Source: Monosporascus cannonballus (Eukaryota > Ascomycota > Sordariomycetes > Xylariales). From it: a stretch of DNA of 64,000 nucleotides. The stretch covers positions 124,001 to 188,000 of the forward strand of contig QJNS01000021.1 in assembly GCA_004154925.1 (NCBI GenBank), written 5' to 3'. Made by a program: the position numbers and the translations under genes. Each line of letters begins with the position of its first letter. Position 1 is the first letter of the stretch. Of this stretch, positions 1-14,300 are shown piece by piece. The notes beneath the pieces were generated by a model. It saw only the letters and a program-made list of their open reading frames with translations, searched no databases and was not told the origin of the DNA.

Positions 1-3000
1 AGTTGTAACTTTTTATTTTTTTACGTCTGAAAAACATAAGATATTTTACTAATAATTTCGAAAATTAAATTTATTTTTTATATAACCGATTTTCTAGGTA
101 TCTCCTAAAAGTACGTAATTAGTTTCCGCTGAAATTGTAAATAAGGCAAAATTTCGTCGAAAATCTTTTTTTAAAAAATATTTTATAATCTTATTCGCTA
201 TATTCTGGTAATTTAGTATCAAGTTCCATTTTAAAAACTTATTTGTATTTGTAATATTATAATAATATATTAATCAAATCTTCTGATTTTTAAGGCTGTT
301 GTTTTAGGTCTTTATTTCGTTGCTTTAATTTCATTTTAATAATAATAACAATACGCCGTATTTTCCTTTAATACTTATTTTTTTATATTTTGTCCTTTTG
401 AGTAATAAGGTTTTTGTTATATTCTTATACATATATTTGTTATTATTTTAGGTCTAATATTAAGATTTTAATCTTTTCGTTTTTCGTTTATTAATAGAAT
501 ATAGGGCGAACTTTATCTGGCCAGTCTCTTTATTAATTGGGATTTTATATTAATATATCCTTAATAATCCTAAATTTATATCGTAATTCCTAAATAAAAC
601 GATTTCGAAATTAACTATCTAATATTATCCTTATATAAAAGTCTCGAAATAATTAATTTTGCGTATACTTTTCCCGTTATCGTAAGCGAATTCCTAATTC
701 TTAGTATTCGTTATTATGTAAGAGTTTAACTTATATCCCCATAATAATTTAAGCTTATTAACCATATTTAATATAATATAATATCCGCCCAGAATTCCGT
801 AATCTATTATGGCGGTAAACTAATATATTCCGATTTGTATATCAAAAATAATAAAATTATTAATAGTTTTTATCGTTGCGTTTAAAGCCCTTTTTAGGAA
901 CCCTTCTTAATCCCTTTAGACTCCGTTATTCTGCGGCTTTTTTATAAGTAACCTTTTTTTAATTCCTTTTCGAATTTGTCGAACCTTATTTATATTTTCG
1001 TATTTAACGCGTTAAGCTGTTATATTTATCCTTTTTATCAGCGTATTATTTCTTCGAATTATATTAATTATTTTTAATTTGGTGTCAATTTATCTCCCGT
1101 TTAATAATTTATTTGTTTATGTTTTTAACTGTTTCTTAGTATATGTCTCATTAATTATCGTTTTAAAGTTTAGTTATAAATTAACCTATTTTTTAATAAC
1201 TTTTTTTTCATACATGTTTATAATAAATATTAATTGAAAATAAAGATTTATAATAGCTTTTTAGCAATATTTCTTTATTATATACTGAATTAATTCCTGT
1301 TCCGTTTAATAATTATATTGTTAATAATAAGAAAAAGGGTTTTTTTGCGTGTATTACTTTTTTTCGTGCCTTTTTTTGTTTCGGCCAGTTGCTAAATATC
1401 TCCTGGGGTTATGGATCGAAAATATGGATACCATTATATATTGTTTTTGTTATTTCCAATTTGGTTTGGGAAATCGAATTCCTTATAATATATACGGGTA
1501 GTTTTTTTATAAATATACTATTTTTATTTTTCGTAATCAAAATATTTTTGTCGTCGACAATATATGGCATACAATCTGCGGTATCGATGAAAGGTTCCGG
1601 GACAAATTTCTTTTATTGAATCCTAATATTCGCGTAATTATTTTTATAATGTTTTTTGTTATAGTTGCGACATTTATTAAGTTAGCTTCCTGGTTTCGCG
1701 CATTTTTCGTCATATTTTTTATCGTAATGGCCCTTATTGATTTTTTTGTTATTGGGGACCTAGTACGTATTTAGGCCGAATTATATTAATAGATTTGTTT
1801 CCGTTTTTTTGATTTTTTCTGGATTATCCCTTGGATGTTAGTTTTTAATTATCCTTACGAGGTTTTTTTAGATACCTTGTACCATAATGCTTTATGTCCC
1901 ATCATATTGCAATTGAAATATTTGGTCTGGTTTCAGTCCTTTTTATAAGTAGCTTTTAATTACATAAGTCCTGGTTTTATGCTGTAAGAAATATTACTGC
2001 ATTAAAAAACGTTAATATTGGCCGTATATTTCGATTTATTATTATTTTTTGTTTTAATGCCCTTAATACGTTGGGCATATTATCGGTTATCGATTTTAAT
2101 TATTATAACGATATAATTCGATAAATAATTAGGCCGTTTAAGTTTAAAAAGATTTTTAATATTTTTTGATTTTAACTTAACTTAAAGGCTAATTACATTA
2201 ACGTATTATTATAATTAAATATTAATTCTTTTCATCGTAATTATTATATATTCGTATTTTCCTGCGTTTCGAATTTTAATCAGCAAAATAACGTGCTATT
2301 TTATAACGGGCTCAAATTTAATAACTATATTTCCGGTAAATAATTTAATTACGAATTCGATTTATATAATAGACGTAATGAGTCGAAAAGGAAAACCTCG
2401 AAATATTTTTAGAATTTAATTAGGAATAATTTTAATTTAATTAACGTTTTATCGAATGTTTTTAACTTAAGAAACTTAAGGACGTTTTTTAGTTTTTCGG
2501 TAAAATTTAGTTAAATAATCTGGTTCGTTTAAAAAGGCTTTTTAATTTCCGGAACTTTTTTTCCCTCAAGTTTTCTATGAGTGGCTAAAAATAATATCGT
2601 AAGATTATTATTATTTTTCTTAAGTTAAATAATACGTTCATTTATAAGGTCCAGGCGTCGAAAAACTTTTTCCTAACAAAAACGAGGTTTTTTTTCGGAT
2701 TCCATTTAAATATCCAGGTTATCAGAGATTTGATAAATAAACTATTCGGGTTACTTATTAACAAGTATAAAGTCGGCATAATACTTAAAATTTAATAATG
2801 TTATTAAATAAAACTTTACAATATAAAACTGTTAAATATTTTAATAAATTATTAAATATTTATTATATAGATTTATATTAATAAACGTATTATAAAAATT
2901 AAATAATAAATAAAGTAATATATTATATTTCGTAATATTAATAATATTGGAAATAATTATGTTTTATTATAAGTTAAAATTATTTAAATTACAAAAATAA

Positions 3001-3164
3001 TAAATATATATATTTTTATTCTGGCTTAAGTTACTTCAGCGGCTTAAGGTGCTTAGCTCCTTAAGACCTTTGAGCTGGTTACGTAATATCTTGGCGGGGG
3101 TCGGGTTTTGTCTTTTTCGTGAGCTCGACCGTTCGTACAGAGCCAAAACCGTTAGGTCATAACG
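1..3164 (-). mobile_element. RIP-degraded Ty3/Gypsy remnant, left end outside window
   Basis: The reverse complement aligns by eye with the gag-pol interior of the plus-strand elements further right. For example, the stretch near 1381-1600 is the antisense counterpart of about 12540-12780. Reading leftwards from its 5' LTR (2822-3164), the copy runs through leader and gag towards pol and leaves the window at base 1. No open frame survives. The short plus-strand ORF at 1389-1619 is antisense to this element and is not a gene. Seen: shared sequence order and LTR. Inferred: RIP as the cause of decay. Confidence 0.75.
2822..3164 (-). repeat. 5' LTR of the minus-strand Gypsy remnant
   Basis: The inner edge (2822-2960) is a heavily mutated reverse complement of the LTR end seen elsewhere, where intact copies end in CCCCTAGCCGTCACA. 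The outer part (about 3030-3164) is much richer in G+C. Its minus-strand beginning, CGTTATGACCTAACGG, closely matches the start of the solo LTR at 42470 (TGTTATAACCTAACGG). The inner half is far more decayed than the outer half. Borders are accurate to a few bases. Confidence 0.65.
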
Positions 3165-3380
3165 GCTAGTTCTCAAACTTTCAGCACCACTGACTTGTAG
3201 GGATTCAGAATCAGAATCAGCAAACCGTTCTTGTCTTTTAGAACTAGCCATCCCCACCTTTTTTGGCTGAAAATGGCTGGTCCTTCGTAGCGCTTCCGGA
3301 CCAATGATATTTATTGAATATGCTAAAAAATCCCTATTTCAGAATCAGCTACCTTTAAGGTGCTAAAGTTGTTATTAAAT
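3165..3380. other. GC-balanced patch beside an LTR, with inverted repeat
   Basis: This stretch just outside the LTR is not RIP-degraded. It carries a perfect 10-bp inverted repeat: GGCTAGTTCT at 3164-3173 and AGAACTAGCC at 3240-3249. A minus-strand frame starting at an ATG at 3251 reads MASSKRQERFADSDSESL and then continues into the LTR, so it is cut or accidental. It could be the 5' end of an unrelated DNA element or a fragment of the original host locus. I do not recognise it. Confidence 0.35.
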
Positions 3381-4930
3381 AACGTATAAACTGCGTTAGG
3401 AATCTTACCTTAGTTTTAAGCCGTCCTTTTTGCTATATATCCTAATAGCATTTTAAACCTAAATTTTTATAATTATTATTTCGTAATCTCGTAATGGAAT
3501 TAACGTTTTTAGCAATTAGAAATTATGATAATAATACGGAAAACGCGCTGCCGTTAACGGAAAAAGTTCGTTATTATGATCCTGTGCAGTTCTTAATCGC
3601 CATAATTAATATTATATTAAGGTATATATTAATAATTAAACGAGCCTTAAATATATATTGGTAATATTCTATTCCGTAAATAATTATTTTCGAAAAATAA
3701 TAAGTATAAATAAGAATATATATTATGCGTTACTTAATTCATTATTAGCGAATATAATATTATAAGTATTACAGATCTCGGTAAAATAAAAAAATACTAA
3801 TTTGTTTTAGATTATAACTTAAGGGTTTTTTGTGCGAGTTATTACGGATCGTTTTATAAGGAATAATAATGCCGTTTATTACGCGTTTTACGAAATCTCA
3901 AATATCCTTATAGTATTAATACGCGTTATTGTTAAATTCGTTAATAAATGTTTTTATCCTAAAATCGTTAATAACGGGAAGTTTTTCTTATGGTTTAAAA
4001 ACATAATAAAAGCGTTCGATAATATTTATTTTAAGGTTCAAATCGAAAATAACGCTTTTAAGCGAAAGAATAAAATACCCGTAAAAAGAAGTTATTAACG
4101 AATATATTAGCCGCTTATAATTTCAATACGAAGTTTATTTACGAATTAACAAATTAAAAAAGCTTTGCGAATAACGTTAAAGTATTAAATGACGGGGTTA
4201 ATCGTAATAATTTGGTTATTCTTAAAAATAAATATATGTTTAAAAATATTAGGTGCGTTGCCGGCAAACGAAGTTTCATTCAGTATTGCAAAATACAATA
4301 TTACCTTTAAAAATAAATTCAAGCCGAATTAAAGCTATAAATTCTTGAAAAACTATATAATTTAAGATATGCGCAATTACGAAACATTATCGTAAAAACT
4401 TTCAGCAAATGGAAAAATAACTGTAAAATATATAAGGAAACCTTTTTTTATATCTATATTAATACGATAATTAAAGCGATTTATATAATAGCTAATTTCT
4501 GTGACTTTTTAATAAATTAGAGCGGAATCGATTTTAACGAACTTATAAAATTAAATGAAAAAACTTATATTAATGATAAAAATTAAACGAATAGTTTTTT
4601 GCGCGTAAAACAGCAGACCGGCGCATATTGTTTATTATAAGATATCGTAATAAAATTGCAAAAAGAATATAAAATACGCATTAGAAATTTAAAAAGGATT
4701 AAAGGCGAAAATAATAAAATAAAAATGTTATTATTGTTATAAGTTAGCTAAAGAGCTGGTTCGATAATAGGGCGTAATAAATAAATTAATAAATACGAAA
4801 AGGTTTTCAATTAGGTTTTTAATCTTTTTTTATAATAATTTTAAAAACCGCCAAATTCGGAATATATCTATTTAATATAAGGATTTATTACTTTTAAAAC
4901 TAAGACAATTTATGTACTTTACTGCTTCAA
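3381..4930 (+). pseudogene. Degenerate coding remnant of an unclassified repeat
   Basis: A+T-rich sequence with residual plus-strand coding character. An 88-codon open stretch lies at 3832-4098 (rich in I, N, K, F; opened by GTG), and a second readable block at about 4340-4720 is interrupted by a few stops. I recognise neither as reverse transcriptase, integrase or transposase. The readable length and the stop pattern fit a RIP-mutated transposon gene different from the Gypsy elements around it. Its right border is set where Gypsy homology begins (about 4930). Confidence 0.35.
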
Positions 4931-5484
4931 AAATATAAATCGGAATATTTTAATATATCATGATGCTAAATGACGATATTTTAAACGGAAATTATATAAT
5001 GTCAAATATTATTAATAAATGTAAATCATAAAAAGAATATAAATCAATAATTGAGATAGTTACAAATAGAGACAATAAGAATTTGATTTATAATAATAGA
5101 AAGATGTAATACTAAATTAATTAATTTATGGTTTTTACTCGAAAATAATATTAAACGGTTAATTTCGATATTATTCTATTGAGAAATTACGACATGCTGT
5201 TCAAAGGATTATAAATATATTCATATAAAACATTAAGTAATTAAAAAATTAATTAGACAAAATTTGGTTTATATTTTATCGATATACCACATGAAGAAAA
5301 GATTCAATATTTAATCTCAAACAATAAAAAATATAAATATAGAAATGTAATAAATAATTTAATATTTAAAGCCAGAAATTGTAAAAAGAAACGTTATTAC
5401 AAAATTGATATATCGTTATTATTATTAAAATAAAATTTCAGTAACTAAATAACGATTAAAAATAATGGCTTCCAAAGTTAAAGA

Positions 5485-5616
5485 TTTTATCACAGTTCCA
5501 AGTGGCACCTTGTAGATATATAGGGCAGAACAAGGCGGTCAGGGCTCGACCTGACAACGTTCGACTTTTAGTGATATAATGGCTAGACTATGATTTTTTT
5601 ATGCCGTAACAGATTC
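5485..5616. repeat. Short non-RIPed insertion inside a dead pol gene
   Basis: Sister elements (about 13850 and 22470) read straight through this point. Here about 130 bp of G+C-richer sequence intervenes, with motifs such as CAAGGCGGTCAGGGCTCGAC at its centre. I see no convincing terminal inverted repeats. It could be a MITE-like element or a captured filler. Being short, it may have escaped RIP or arrived later than the decay of the host element. Confidence 0.4.
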
Positions 5617-8600
5617 AATTAATATATTATAATAATATTACTAATAATATTAATTTTGAAAAGACATATAAATAAAAGATTATTAAAATGTAAAAAATAA
5701 AATTATAATAAAATTTTTAAAACGGTGTGTATATGTAAAGTTTTATTTCATTTATAATTCTATCAAAAACGAATTGAGCGTGTTCCAAAGATATCTGGAA
5801 AGTCGGTTATAAAAAGAATAAATTCGATATTCGAAAGTACATATAAAGTATTTTCCATTTTCTTTGCTTAAAAAAACAAATCACGATGTATAATTAATTT
5901 TTAATAATTAAACGTTATTAGCATTAATAGTCTAATCTTATTACTTCTAATTATCGAAAAACCTATTTTATAACTTTTAATAATTTAAAATATGTGATTT
6001 TAACAATATATCTAATTTTTTAAAAAAATGTAAAATATTACAAATCGAAAATAACTATTAAAACAAAATATAAATTTTTTAAATATTGAATTACATTTTT
6101 GATATTTATAAATATATTAATAATATTTTAACACATAACAAATTATATATTATAAAAATATATCAATGTTTATATTATATATTGTTTTCACTTTGTGTTT
6201 ATTTCGTCGAAAAATGAAAGAATATATTGAAATGCGTTTATAAAGCCTTGTAAAATTTATAAAACTTTGAATAATGAATTAATGTAAAAAATATTAATTA
6301 TATAAATAAGTAATAAAATATATAAAATATACTATTATCTAAAATCATATTAAAATAAATTTTAATATTCGCCACAATGATATCATAGTAAATGACAACA
6401 AAAATGAAAAAGTATTACTATTTTTCGAATATTTTGATCGGTATAAAAGGTTATTTACAATTATAATAAGCTTATGAGCTCCGTAATTAATTTGATTAAA
6501 AACGAAAAAGTTTTAAGTATACATTATAAATAAAAGGAATATTTTAAAGAATTAAATATATAATTATTAATAAATACATATGAATTATATAGGATTTAAT
6601 ATGTTCTGTTAAATTAAAAACCTATATTTCCGATTATAAATTAGATATTATAATTAGGTAACAAAATTTCTAAAGCAAATTATATTTTATTATACTCTTT
6701 TCGTATAAATTTTAAAAAACTTTTATTTCTTTTTTTAAATAAACAATTTATAATTAAAATTATAACTTTTCGAAATGCAAATATTTTTTAAAAGAACATC
6801 TTTATTAAATTAAAGTTTATACGAATTATTAAAGTTTTATGGGTTTTATTACGACCAGCGAATTTATATAACATTAATCACAATATGTAAAGAAAATTGC
6901 GAATTTCGATTGCGCTATTATTTGTAAAAAAGGCTTAAGAAATAATAAAATAATTTTTTAAGAACAATACTGCCATTTTGGAAAAAAATCAATTAAAATC
7001 AATTATATTATGTCCGATATTATGCTAAAAGAATAGTTAGATTTACATTAAATTAAAATACCACGGACAATATTATCCGATATATAATTAAATATTTGAA
7101 ACTATAGTAATACTTTCTATGAAAGAAACTAAATCTAAATTTCGCAAAAATATTAAATAAATTTAACATAAAATATATATAAATATTGATTATATAGATA
7201 TTCAAGAATTTCAAAATCCTTAAAATAGTTTTAAAATATGGATTCTTAATTTATAAATAAAAACGGTAATTTGAAAAATACGACGATAATATAATCTTTT
7301 CAATACTACAAAAACATAATAACATAAATATTACGAAACATTATAATTATTATGAATTTTAAAATAGTTAGAGGATTTATGTATTATAAATGGTATTACT
7401 AAGTTCTTTTATTTAAAAGTCTAATGATAAAATATATTATAAAAATATTTTAATTACCGTTAAAAACCGTTCGAAACTTGCTTATGCCAAATTTGACTAG
7501 ATAAATATTAATTTCCAATAAATTATATGTATCTCTTTAAAAGATATTTTAAATATATTTAAATTATTAAATGCAATTAAATTTGCCAAACAAATTACCT
7601 TTATTCGTAAATTATAATAAAGTTGCTTAATTTAAATTAAAATAAATTATTAATTATTTATAATATTTAGTTTTTAAATAAGAAAATAAACAGACATATG
7701 ATGGCAAAGACTTGAAATATATTTAAATAAATCTTAATAAAATATTACCTCTTATATAATTGAAATATAATACTAATTGCTATGAAACTATTAACGTAAT
7801 TTTAATAAATATACATTTTAAGTTGATATTAAATATTCACAAAAGTAGATATAATATATTTGTTAATATAGAGAGAACATTTCTCTTAGAAGAACTTAAC
7901 CAATTATACCAAATATAAAAAGAAAATTAGGATTTGTACGTAATGAAAGAAATAAATATTAGTTTTAAAAACGCTAAAAGAATAAATCTTCTAAAAGATA
8001 AAAATCAGTTAATTTATTGTAAAAAGTATTTCAATACAAAGATTGAATGAAGAATTTGATTTAAAATATATCGGTTTATATAAGATTATTAAAAAGATTT
8101 TAAAAAAGTAATTACTAATTAGAACTTTATTAAAAATTAAAGTTTATTTAATATTTAGTATGTTTTTACTTAAATTCATAATAGATAGTACTAAAGTTTA
8201 TACAGGATGAGATAATAGAAAAATAAAAGATAACATTGTAAATAAAGTAAAGAAAAAGGACGATATTAAAAATTTTATTTAGTATTTATTAAATGGAAAA
8301 CTATTCGGATTACCAAGCTTTTTGAAAACTTGCGAAACACTCTATAAATATTCCACGTTTATTATCGAACTTTTATTAATAATGACGGAAACATTTCACG
8401 GAGCTATTAGATTAATAATCGATTAATCGATATTATCCAGGTTAACCTAATTAACGAAAGCTGTAAATGGTATCAAAATAATTATTTCGCCTATTAATTA
8501 CTTTTCTTTTCGTTTAAAACATTCGATTTTTTTATTACTTGGGCGTTTTTTATATTACCCGAAACATTTCTCTTTTCTGATAACGAAAGATTTGCCGTTA

Positions 8601-8971
8601 TCTAACGACTATTTAATGTATTAGCAATAATACGTAATACTTTTCGAATTTTCTTTTAATTTGCGCTTTAAATGGTTTTTTTATTAAAAAAGTTTTATAC
8701 TTAATTTCGAACGGCCCCAAAACGTTATATAGAGCGCTGTAACGAATATATCGTATATATATTTCAGAATTGCAAAAACCTTATAATTTATATTTTTGAG
8801 AGAATATATTAAGTATAATAAAACTTAAACAAATAATTTGTTTTATTAGAAAACAGTAATTAGCACGTTGGGGTAAAGGATATAATTGATTAACATTAAC
8901 TAAAATAAAATAAAAATAAAAGGAATTTGCAGATCTTTCAAAACGAAAATGTTTTTAAAAAAAGAAAATCT

Positions 8972-9365
8972 TACTATAATATAATAGGTTTAGCGGCCTC
9001 AAAATACGGTTAAGATAAGAATAAAATTAAACGCGATATAGAAAAGGTTACGTAATAAACTTAGCGTTTTAGTGGCGTTAATTTCTTAAGTTTATTAACT
9101 TATATAAAAAGCTTACAGAATTTGAAACATTTAAAGAATTAAACCTTTTAACTATTTTTGAATTGAAAAAAAGATATTTACGTTTACTATTTCTATAATT
9201 TAAACAATATTAGCTTATAATGATAATTCGTTATCTAAAAGGCCTATGGTATTACGAGACGTAACAAGTCACTATATCCATTTGCTTAAAATTCTACGAT
9301 ATTCTTGTAAATATAAACATGTACGACTTAAATTTAATAATTAGATAAATTACGGAAAGGTTATA
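8972..9365 (+). repeat. LTR shared by two adjacent Gypsy copies
   Basis: The 3' half matches the common LTR 3' module: pyrimidine-rich start near 9185, an ACATGTACGACTTAAATTT core near 9318, end near 9365. To its left is the 3' end of one element's interior. To its right begins the post-LTR leader and gag of the outer element. One LTR therefore serves two interiors, the usual outcome of recombination between neighbouring copies. The left border is approximate. Confidence 0.65.
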
Positions 9366-10819
9366 CGTTATAAACCTTTATTTAATAATACCGTCACACT
9401 TTAAATAAGATTTTCAATTACTATATTAACTAGAAAACCAAAAAATATATCTTTAATAAAAATCTAATTTCGATAAGAAATTCAAGAATTAAAGCCTTAA
9501 ATATAATAACTTACACTAATTTTAATACGAATACATATACTAAGACTTAATTTTAAAAACCTTATCTTTAAATTGAAGAAGGTAATATATAATATTTCCC
9601 TATTTACGGAAAAATATATCTCAATTTTTGTGAATTCAAAAAACAGGTAAAAAGAAATTTGGCTGTTACGGCTTTCTTAATAAAAATATTTTTAACTGGT
9701 TTCAAGCTACCATAGAAAACTATCTTAAGCATATAAAAGCCAACCAAAAAGGGTTTATCCGAAGGTTTTGTTTCGCAATTATAGTAATTTTAAAAATAAA
9801 TTAAAAACCAATATTGAAAATTCTAACAAAGGACGTAGGGTAATATAATAAATCTTTTCATCACATTAATAAAAAGAAGCTTCGAAATATATAATAATAT
9901 TTAGGAATCTTATAACCAAAACAAAATAGAACGACGACCAAAAAATATTTATATTAATATATTTTATAAAATATAAAGAAATAACGTAAAAATGAAATTA
10001 TTAAATTTCAAAATCTCAAAACCTTCAATCGATATATTATTGAAATTATTAAAGTTCACAATAAATAATACGAACGAGATATAAAAGACAAGATAATATA
10101 TTCTAAAATAAGGAAACTTTTCGGCTAACTAAGAAAAAAACGCGATATATTATTTATATTCCACAATACAGTGCCAGACTTTATGGAATTCGACACGATT
10201 TAACGCCAAAATAAAAGTCAGATCAAATATTATAATTACGGCAAAATACGAGATCACCAAAGTCCTTAAAAAAAGCTTAAAAAATTACGATAAAATAACA
10301 AAGCACATATCTCGAAAAAACAGCCCAGAAATAACCAAAAGAATAATAACAAGGTTATTAACATAATCTAGGCCTAATACGAACAAGGACCAATACAACA
10401 AAAAGTCCGACGCAAAATACGAAAAGCCTAGAAACTGGCTTAAAAGGCGTCCAAAAAATAACAATACGCCTTAAAGGAATAATTAAAGGAATGCTAGAAA
10501 TAGAAAGAAAACGTTTGTCCCGGAATCCCTGATCGACATAGCAGAATACATACAAAAAGTTAATCTCGCATATAATAAAAAAACACTGTTAAAGAGTTAT
10601 CACGGAACTCTATTTTCAATTAGCGTTCATTATAAACCCGGCAGAACCACAAGCTTTAAAAGAAGAGATTCTACAATTCACTTAGGAACTTTACTGGAAA
10701 AACGATAAGTCACAAAAGGCCTAATAGAACGTTAAGCACTATACGGAAAAACAATTTACCTAATAAGATGAAAAGCTACAGACTAAGTAAAAGAAGTTAA
10801 TATAATTTAAAAGTCAAGT
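9366..10819 (+). pseudogene. Gag region of the outer Gypsy element
   Basis: Leader and gag of the outer element, up to the point where the 10820-17747 element inserted. A degenerate nucleocapsid (zinc knuckle) segment is visible near 10220-10290, matching the better-preserved version at 20851-20892. No useful open frame remains. The minus-strand ORF at 10358-10555 is antisense to it. Confidence 0.55.
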
Positions 10820-11227
10820 TGTTACGACCCAAACCAGCTGGGCCTGCGAAAACGGTCCAGCCACGATCACGAAGTTACGCTAATTCAAGGTTAGGTAATC
10901 AGTGTTAACGGGTTTCAACTGAGCACTACTGAACATAACTAAGTAGCACTAAACAACCGCTTAGTAAGGCTTTGCTGAATAAAAATAAGTAATAATAAAG
11001 GAATTAAAATATATACGTTTATTATTCTATGGTTTAAATAACTTTAATTTGTAATACTTATTAATACTAATTGTTTGCAATATAATAATTTCTTACTTAC
11101 GGCACTTTTAGTATTACAAAACTTAATATAATTACCGTATTTATTGTATATATTTTTACGATATTTCTGTTAACGTAAATCCGTACGATTAAAGTTTAAT
11201 AATTAGTTAAACCTTTTAGCCGTTATA
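10820..11227 (+). repeat. 5' LTR of nested Gypsy element
   Basis: Begins TGTTACGACCC and ends CGTTATA, the mutated form of CGTCACA. It pairs with 17339-17747 across its whole length, including the variable 5' half. Many differences from the partner are C-to-T or G-to-A. Confidence 0.85.
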
Positions 11228-11347
11228 CGTTATAAGTTCTTATTTAATAATACCGTCAGATTTTGAATAATATCGATTATTATTATGTTTACTAGCAAAT
11301 AACCCGAATAACCTGTTTATTAAGTTCTTAAGTACCCGGACATTAGA

Positions 11348-14300
11348 ATGAAATCCGAGAAGGAAAAGGAAAAGCTTCGCTTTTTTCGCGAAAAAGTTTT
11401 TTAACGTTTAAATATTATAAACGAACCTATTTTTCAGCTTGAAAAAAATAATAATAATCTTATAATGTTTTTTAAGCCGCCTATAAGGAACTTAAGAAAA
11501 AAGGAAAGGCTCTCGAAACAGGGAAACTCTTTTAAGCAAATTAAGTTATTTAATTAAATTTTACTAAGGAATTAAAAAACGTTCTTAAGCTTTTTAAGGC
11601 AGAATCTTTCGATGGAACTTTAATTAAATTATAATTATTTTTAACTTAATACCGAATATATTTCGGGTATTTTTTTATTTAATTAATTATCCTTGTTATA
11701 CAAATTAAATTTGTAATGAGAGGGTTTACGGAAAATATAATTATTTAATTTAAGTTTATTATAAAAGAAAATATTATTTTATAAATTGAAAAACGAACCC
11801 TAAAAGTAATGCAACTTTATAGCGATTACGAATAATTTAATTAAGTATTCATAAAGGTTTTCGAAATAATAAACGAAAAAATAAAAGCCGAAATACAGAT
11901 TCAATAATTATATTAAAAGGGATTAATATTTAATTACGGCATATACTAGTTCAGCAAATTATTAAGCTAAACTGGGAAGAAAAAATATTAATGGCTAAAT
12001 TTTTTAATAGGTTGTAAAGAAATATAAAAAAAACGTTTTAACTTTAATTAATTTAATATTTTGTCGGATTATATGGTTATAATAATTAAAATTAAAGATC
12101 GACAATACGCATAACGTATTAAATGTACCAAAGAAAAAAAATAATAATAAACCTTAATATATGGCCAATATTAATGCTTTTTGATATAGTAATATTTTTT
12201 ACGGTATAAAATTAGGACCTATAGAACTAAGAGCCATTTATAGAAAGGATTAAAACCAAATTAGGTATTATTATTACAACGAAATAGGATATAAGATATT
12301 ATAATATAAAGTATTTAAAAAGCCCCGTTAAAATAATTAGAAACCAGTACTTCAGGGATAATTTAAAAAAAAACCCAAAAAACCCGGGCAAAATTATTAA
12401 TATAATCTAGCTTAAATATATACCAGGTTTTTTATAGCAAGAAGTTTAATAAGAAATACGAGAAACCAGAAAGTTGGCTTAATAAGTATCGCGAATATAA
12501 CAAGAAATATTATAAGGGTACTTATGCGAATATTAGAATTAGATAAAAGAAATCTGTTCCGGAAACCCTGATTAATACAGTAAAATATATATTATATATT
12601 ATCGACAACAAAAATATCCAGATTACGAAAAATAAACATAATATATTTACGAACGGATTATCCGTATGTATTATAAGGGATTTAATTTCCAACTCGTATC
12701 GGAAATAATAAGAACGATAAGTAATAATGTCGATATTTTCGAACCATAGCCTTAGGAAATGTTCAATAATTGGCCGAAGCAAAGGATTGGCGCGAAGAAA
12801 AGTAGTACTTGCAAAAAAACCTTTTTTGTTATTTTTAATAATATAATTACCAAACGGAAAAAAAATAATTTAGCGTATAAGAAAAAAAAATTATTAAAAG
12901 GTTATTACCGATTTTTATATTCAGTGAGTATTTATTATAAACCTTTACAAAAAGAAAATTATTAAGGCAAAAATATATTAATTTATCGGAAATCTTTAAA
13001 ATAATAACAAAATTAACGTATACTAAGGTATAATTGCAAATATAAGAAAATATTTGATTTAATAAGGAAAAAGATGTACTAAAATTAAAAATAATTAATA
13101 AAGCTAAAACGAAAATTACGCCAGTAAAAATGATCAATATAATAACTTAACGTATTAAACAAGGAAATATAAATAAGGTTTAACAAATTCGAATAAGAAT
13201 TAAAAAAAAGGTTATTCATAAAAAAGCCGTAAAATGATAAAACTTAAAAAATTAAAGGGAACTTTTAAAAAGAGTTCTAAACATAACGATAAAAAACGTT
13301 AATAACTTTATTATTTTGGATATATAAATGGGAATATATTAATGTTCCGTAAAAATAAATTACGGAACTTTAAACGGGAATTTTAGTGTATTAAATATAA
13401 TTAATAAACCTAAATTATTATGGAAATATAAATTAGAACTTTATATAGTATCGAATATTAAAAATTAAGAATTCGCTTATAATAACGAGAAAATCATATG
13501 CAAAATTAATTATGTTAAGGTTTTTGTATAAAAATAATATTAAATAATTAATTTTGATATCGTTTTATTTGCGAATTACAAAATAATCTTAAAATTATTA
13601 TAAATACGTTAATACGGAGTTTTAATTAACGGCGAAATCGGCCAAATACGGTTTATTTTATTTTTTGTTAATAAAAAAATTAAGATCTTAATTTTCGATC
13701 GATAATAGCAATAACTGTAGGTATAAGGATATGACAAAAACCTTACTCCTTAAAGGGACAAAATATAAGAAAAAGAATAGGTATTAAAAAAAATTTAATG
13801 TATCGTTATTATTATTATAGCAAAATTAAAATAATTAAATAATGATTCAAAATAATAATAACCCCAAAAGTCAGAAAATCTAATTAATACATTATAATAA
13901 TAATATAAAAATAAGTAGTTTTTTTATAAAGAAGTTTAATACGAAATTATTAGAATATAACGAATAGGATTATAAGATAATCCTTGAAGAAAAATGTTTA
14001 AAGAAGTTTTATTTTATTTATAACTTTAGCGGAAATGGATTATGTATTTTTAAAAAAATACATAGAAAATTGGTTACAAAAAGGATAAATTTAACTTTAA
14101 AAGTATTAATAGGTTATCCAATGTTTTTCGTGCCGAAAGAAAACAGAAAATTGCAGTTTGTATTTAATTATCGGCAATTAAACAACGTTATTATTAAGGA
14201 TTAAATATTATTATCCTTTATTAAGGAAATAAAAAGCCAATTTTACGGAATTAAATGGTTTATAATATATGATTTTAGAAATAAATATAAGCTTATTAGG

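Larger units (their letters stand above)
4930..9365 (+). mobile_element. 5'-truncated, RIP-degraded Ty3/Gypsy element
   Basis: From about 4930 the sequence runs colinear with the pol interior of the other plus-strand elements (compare about 21960-25900) and ends in the LTR at 8972-9365. The 5' LTR and gag are absent; the left side abuts unrelated degenerate sequence. The reverse transcriptase region is about 5770-6350, with the catalytic box area near 6170-6190, and integrase lies further right. Every frame is full of stops. A short GC-richer insertion sits at about 5485-5616. Confidence 0.7.

Noticed and set aside
1389..1619. 76-codon plus-strand ORF
   Set aside because: Antisense to the gag region of the minus-strand Gypsy remnant, and without an ATG at its first codon.
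3036..3257. 73-codon minus-strand ORF as a gene
   Set aside because: Its 3' half is LTR sequence; only the first 30 or so codons lie outside, so no complete gene is present.
12522..13137. Three ORFs on both strands in the nested element
   Set aside because: They fall in RIPed gag/protease sequence and are I/N/K/F-rich chance openings.
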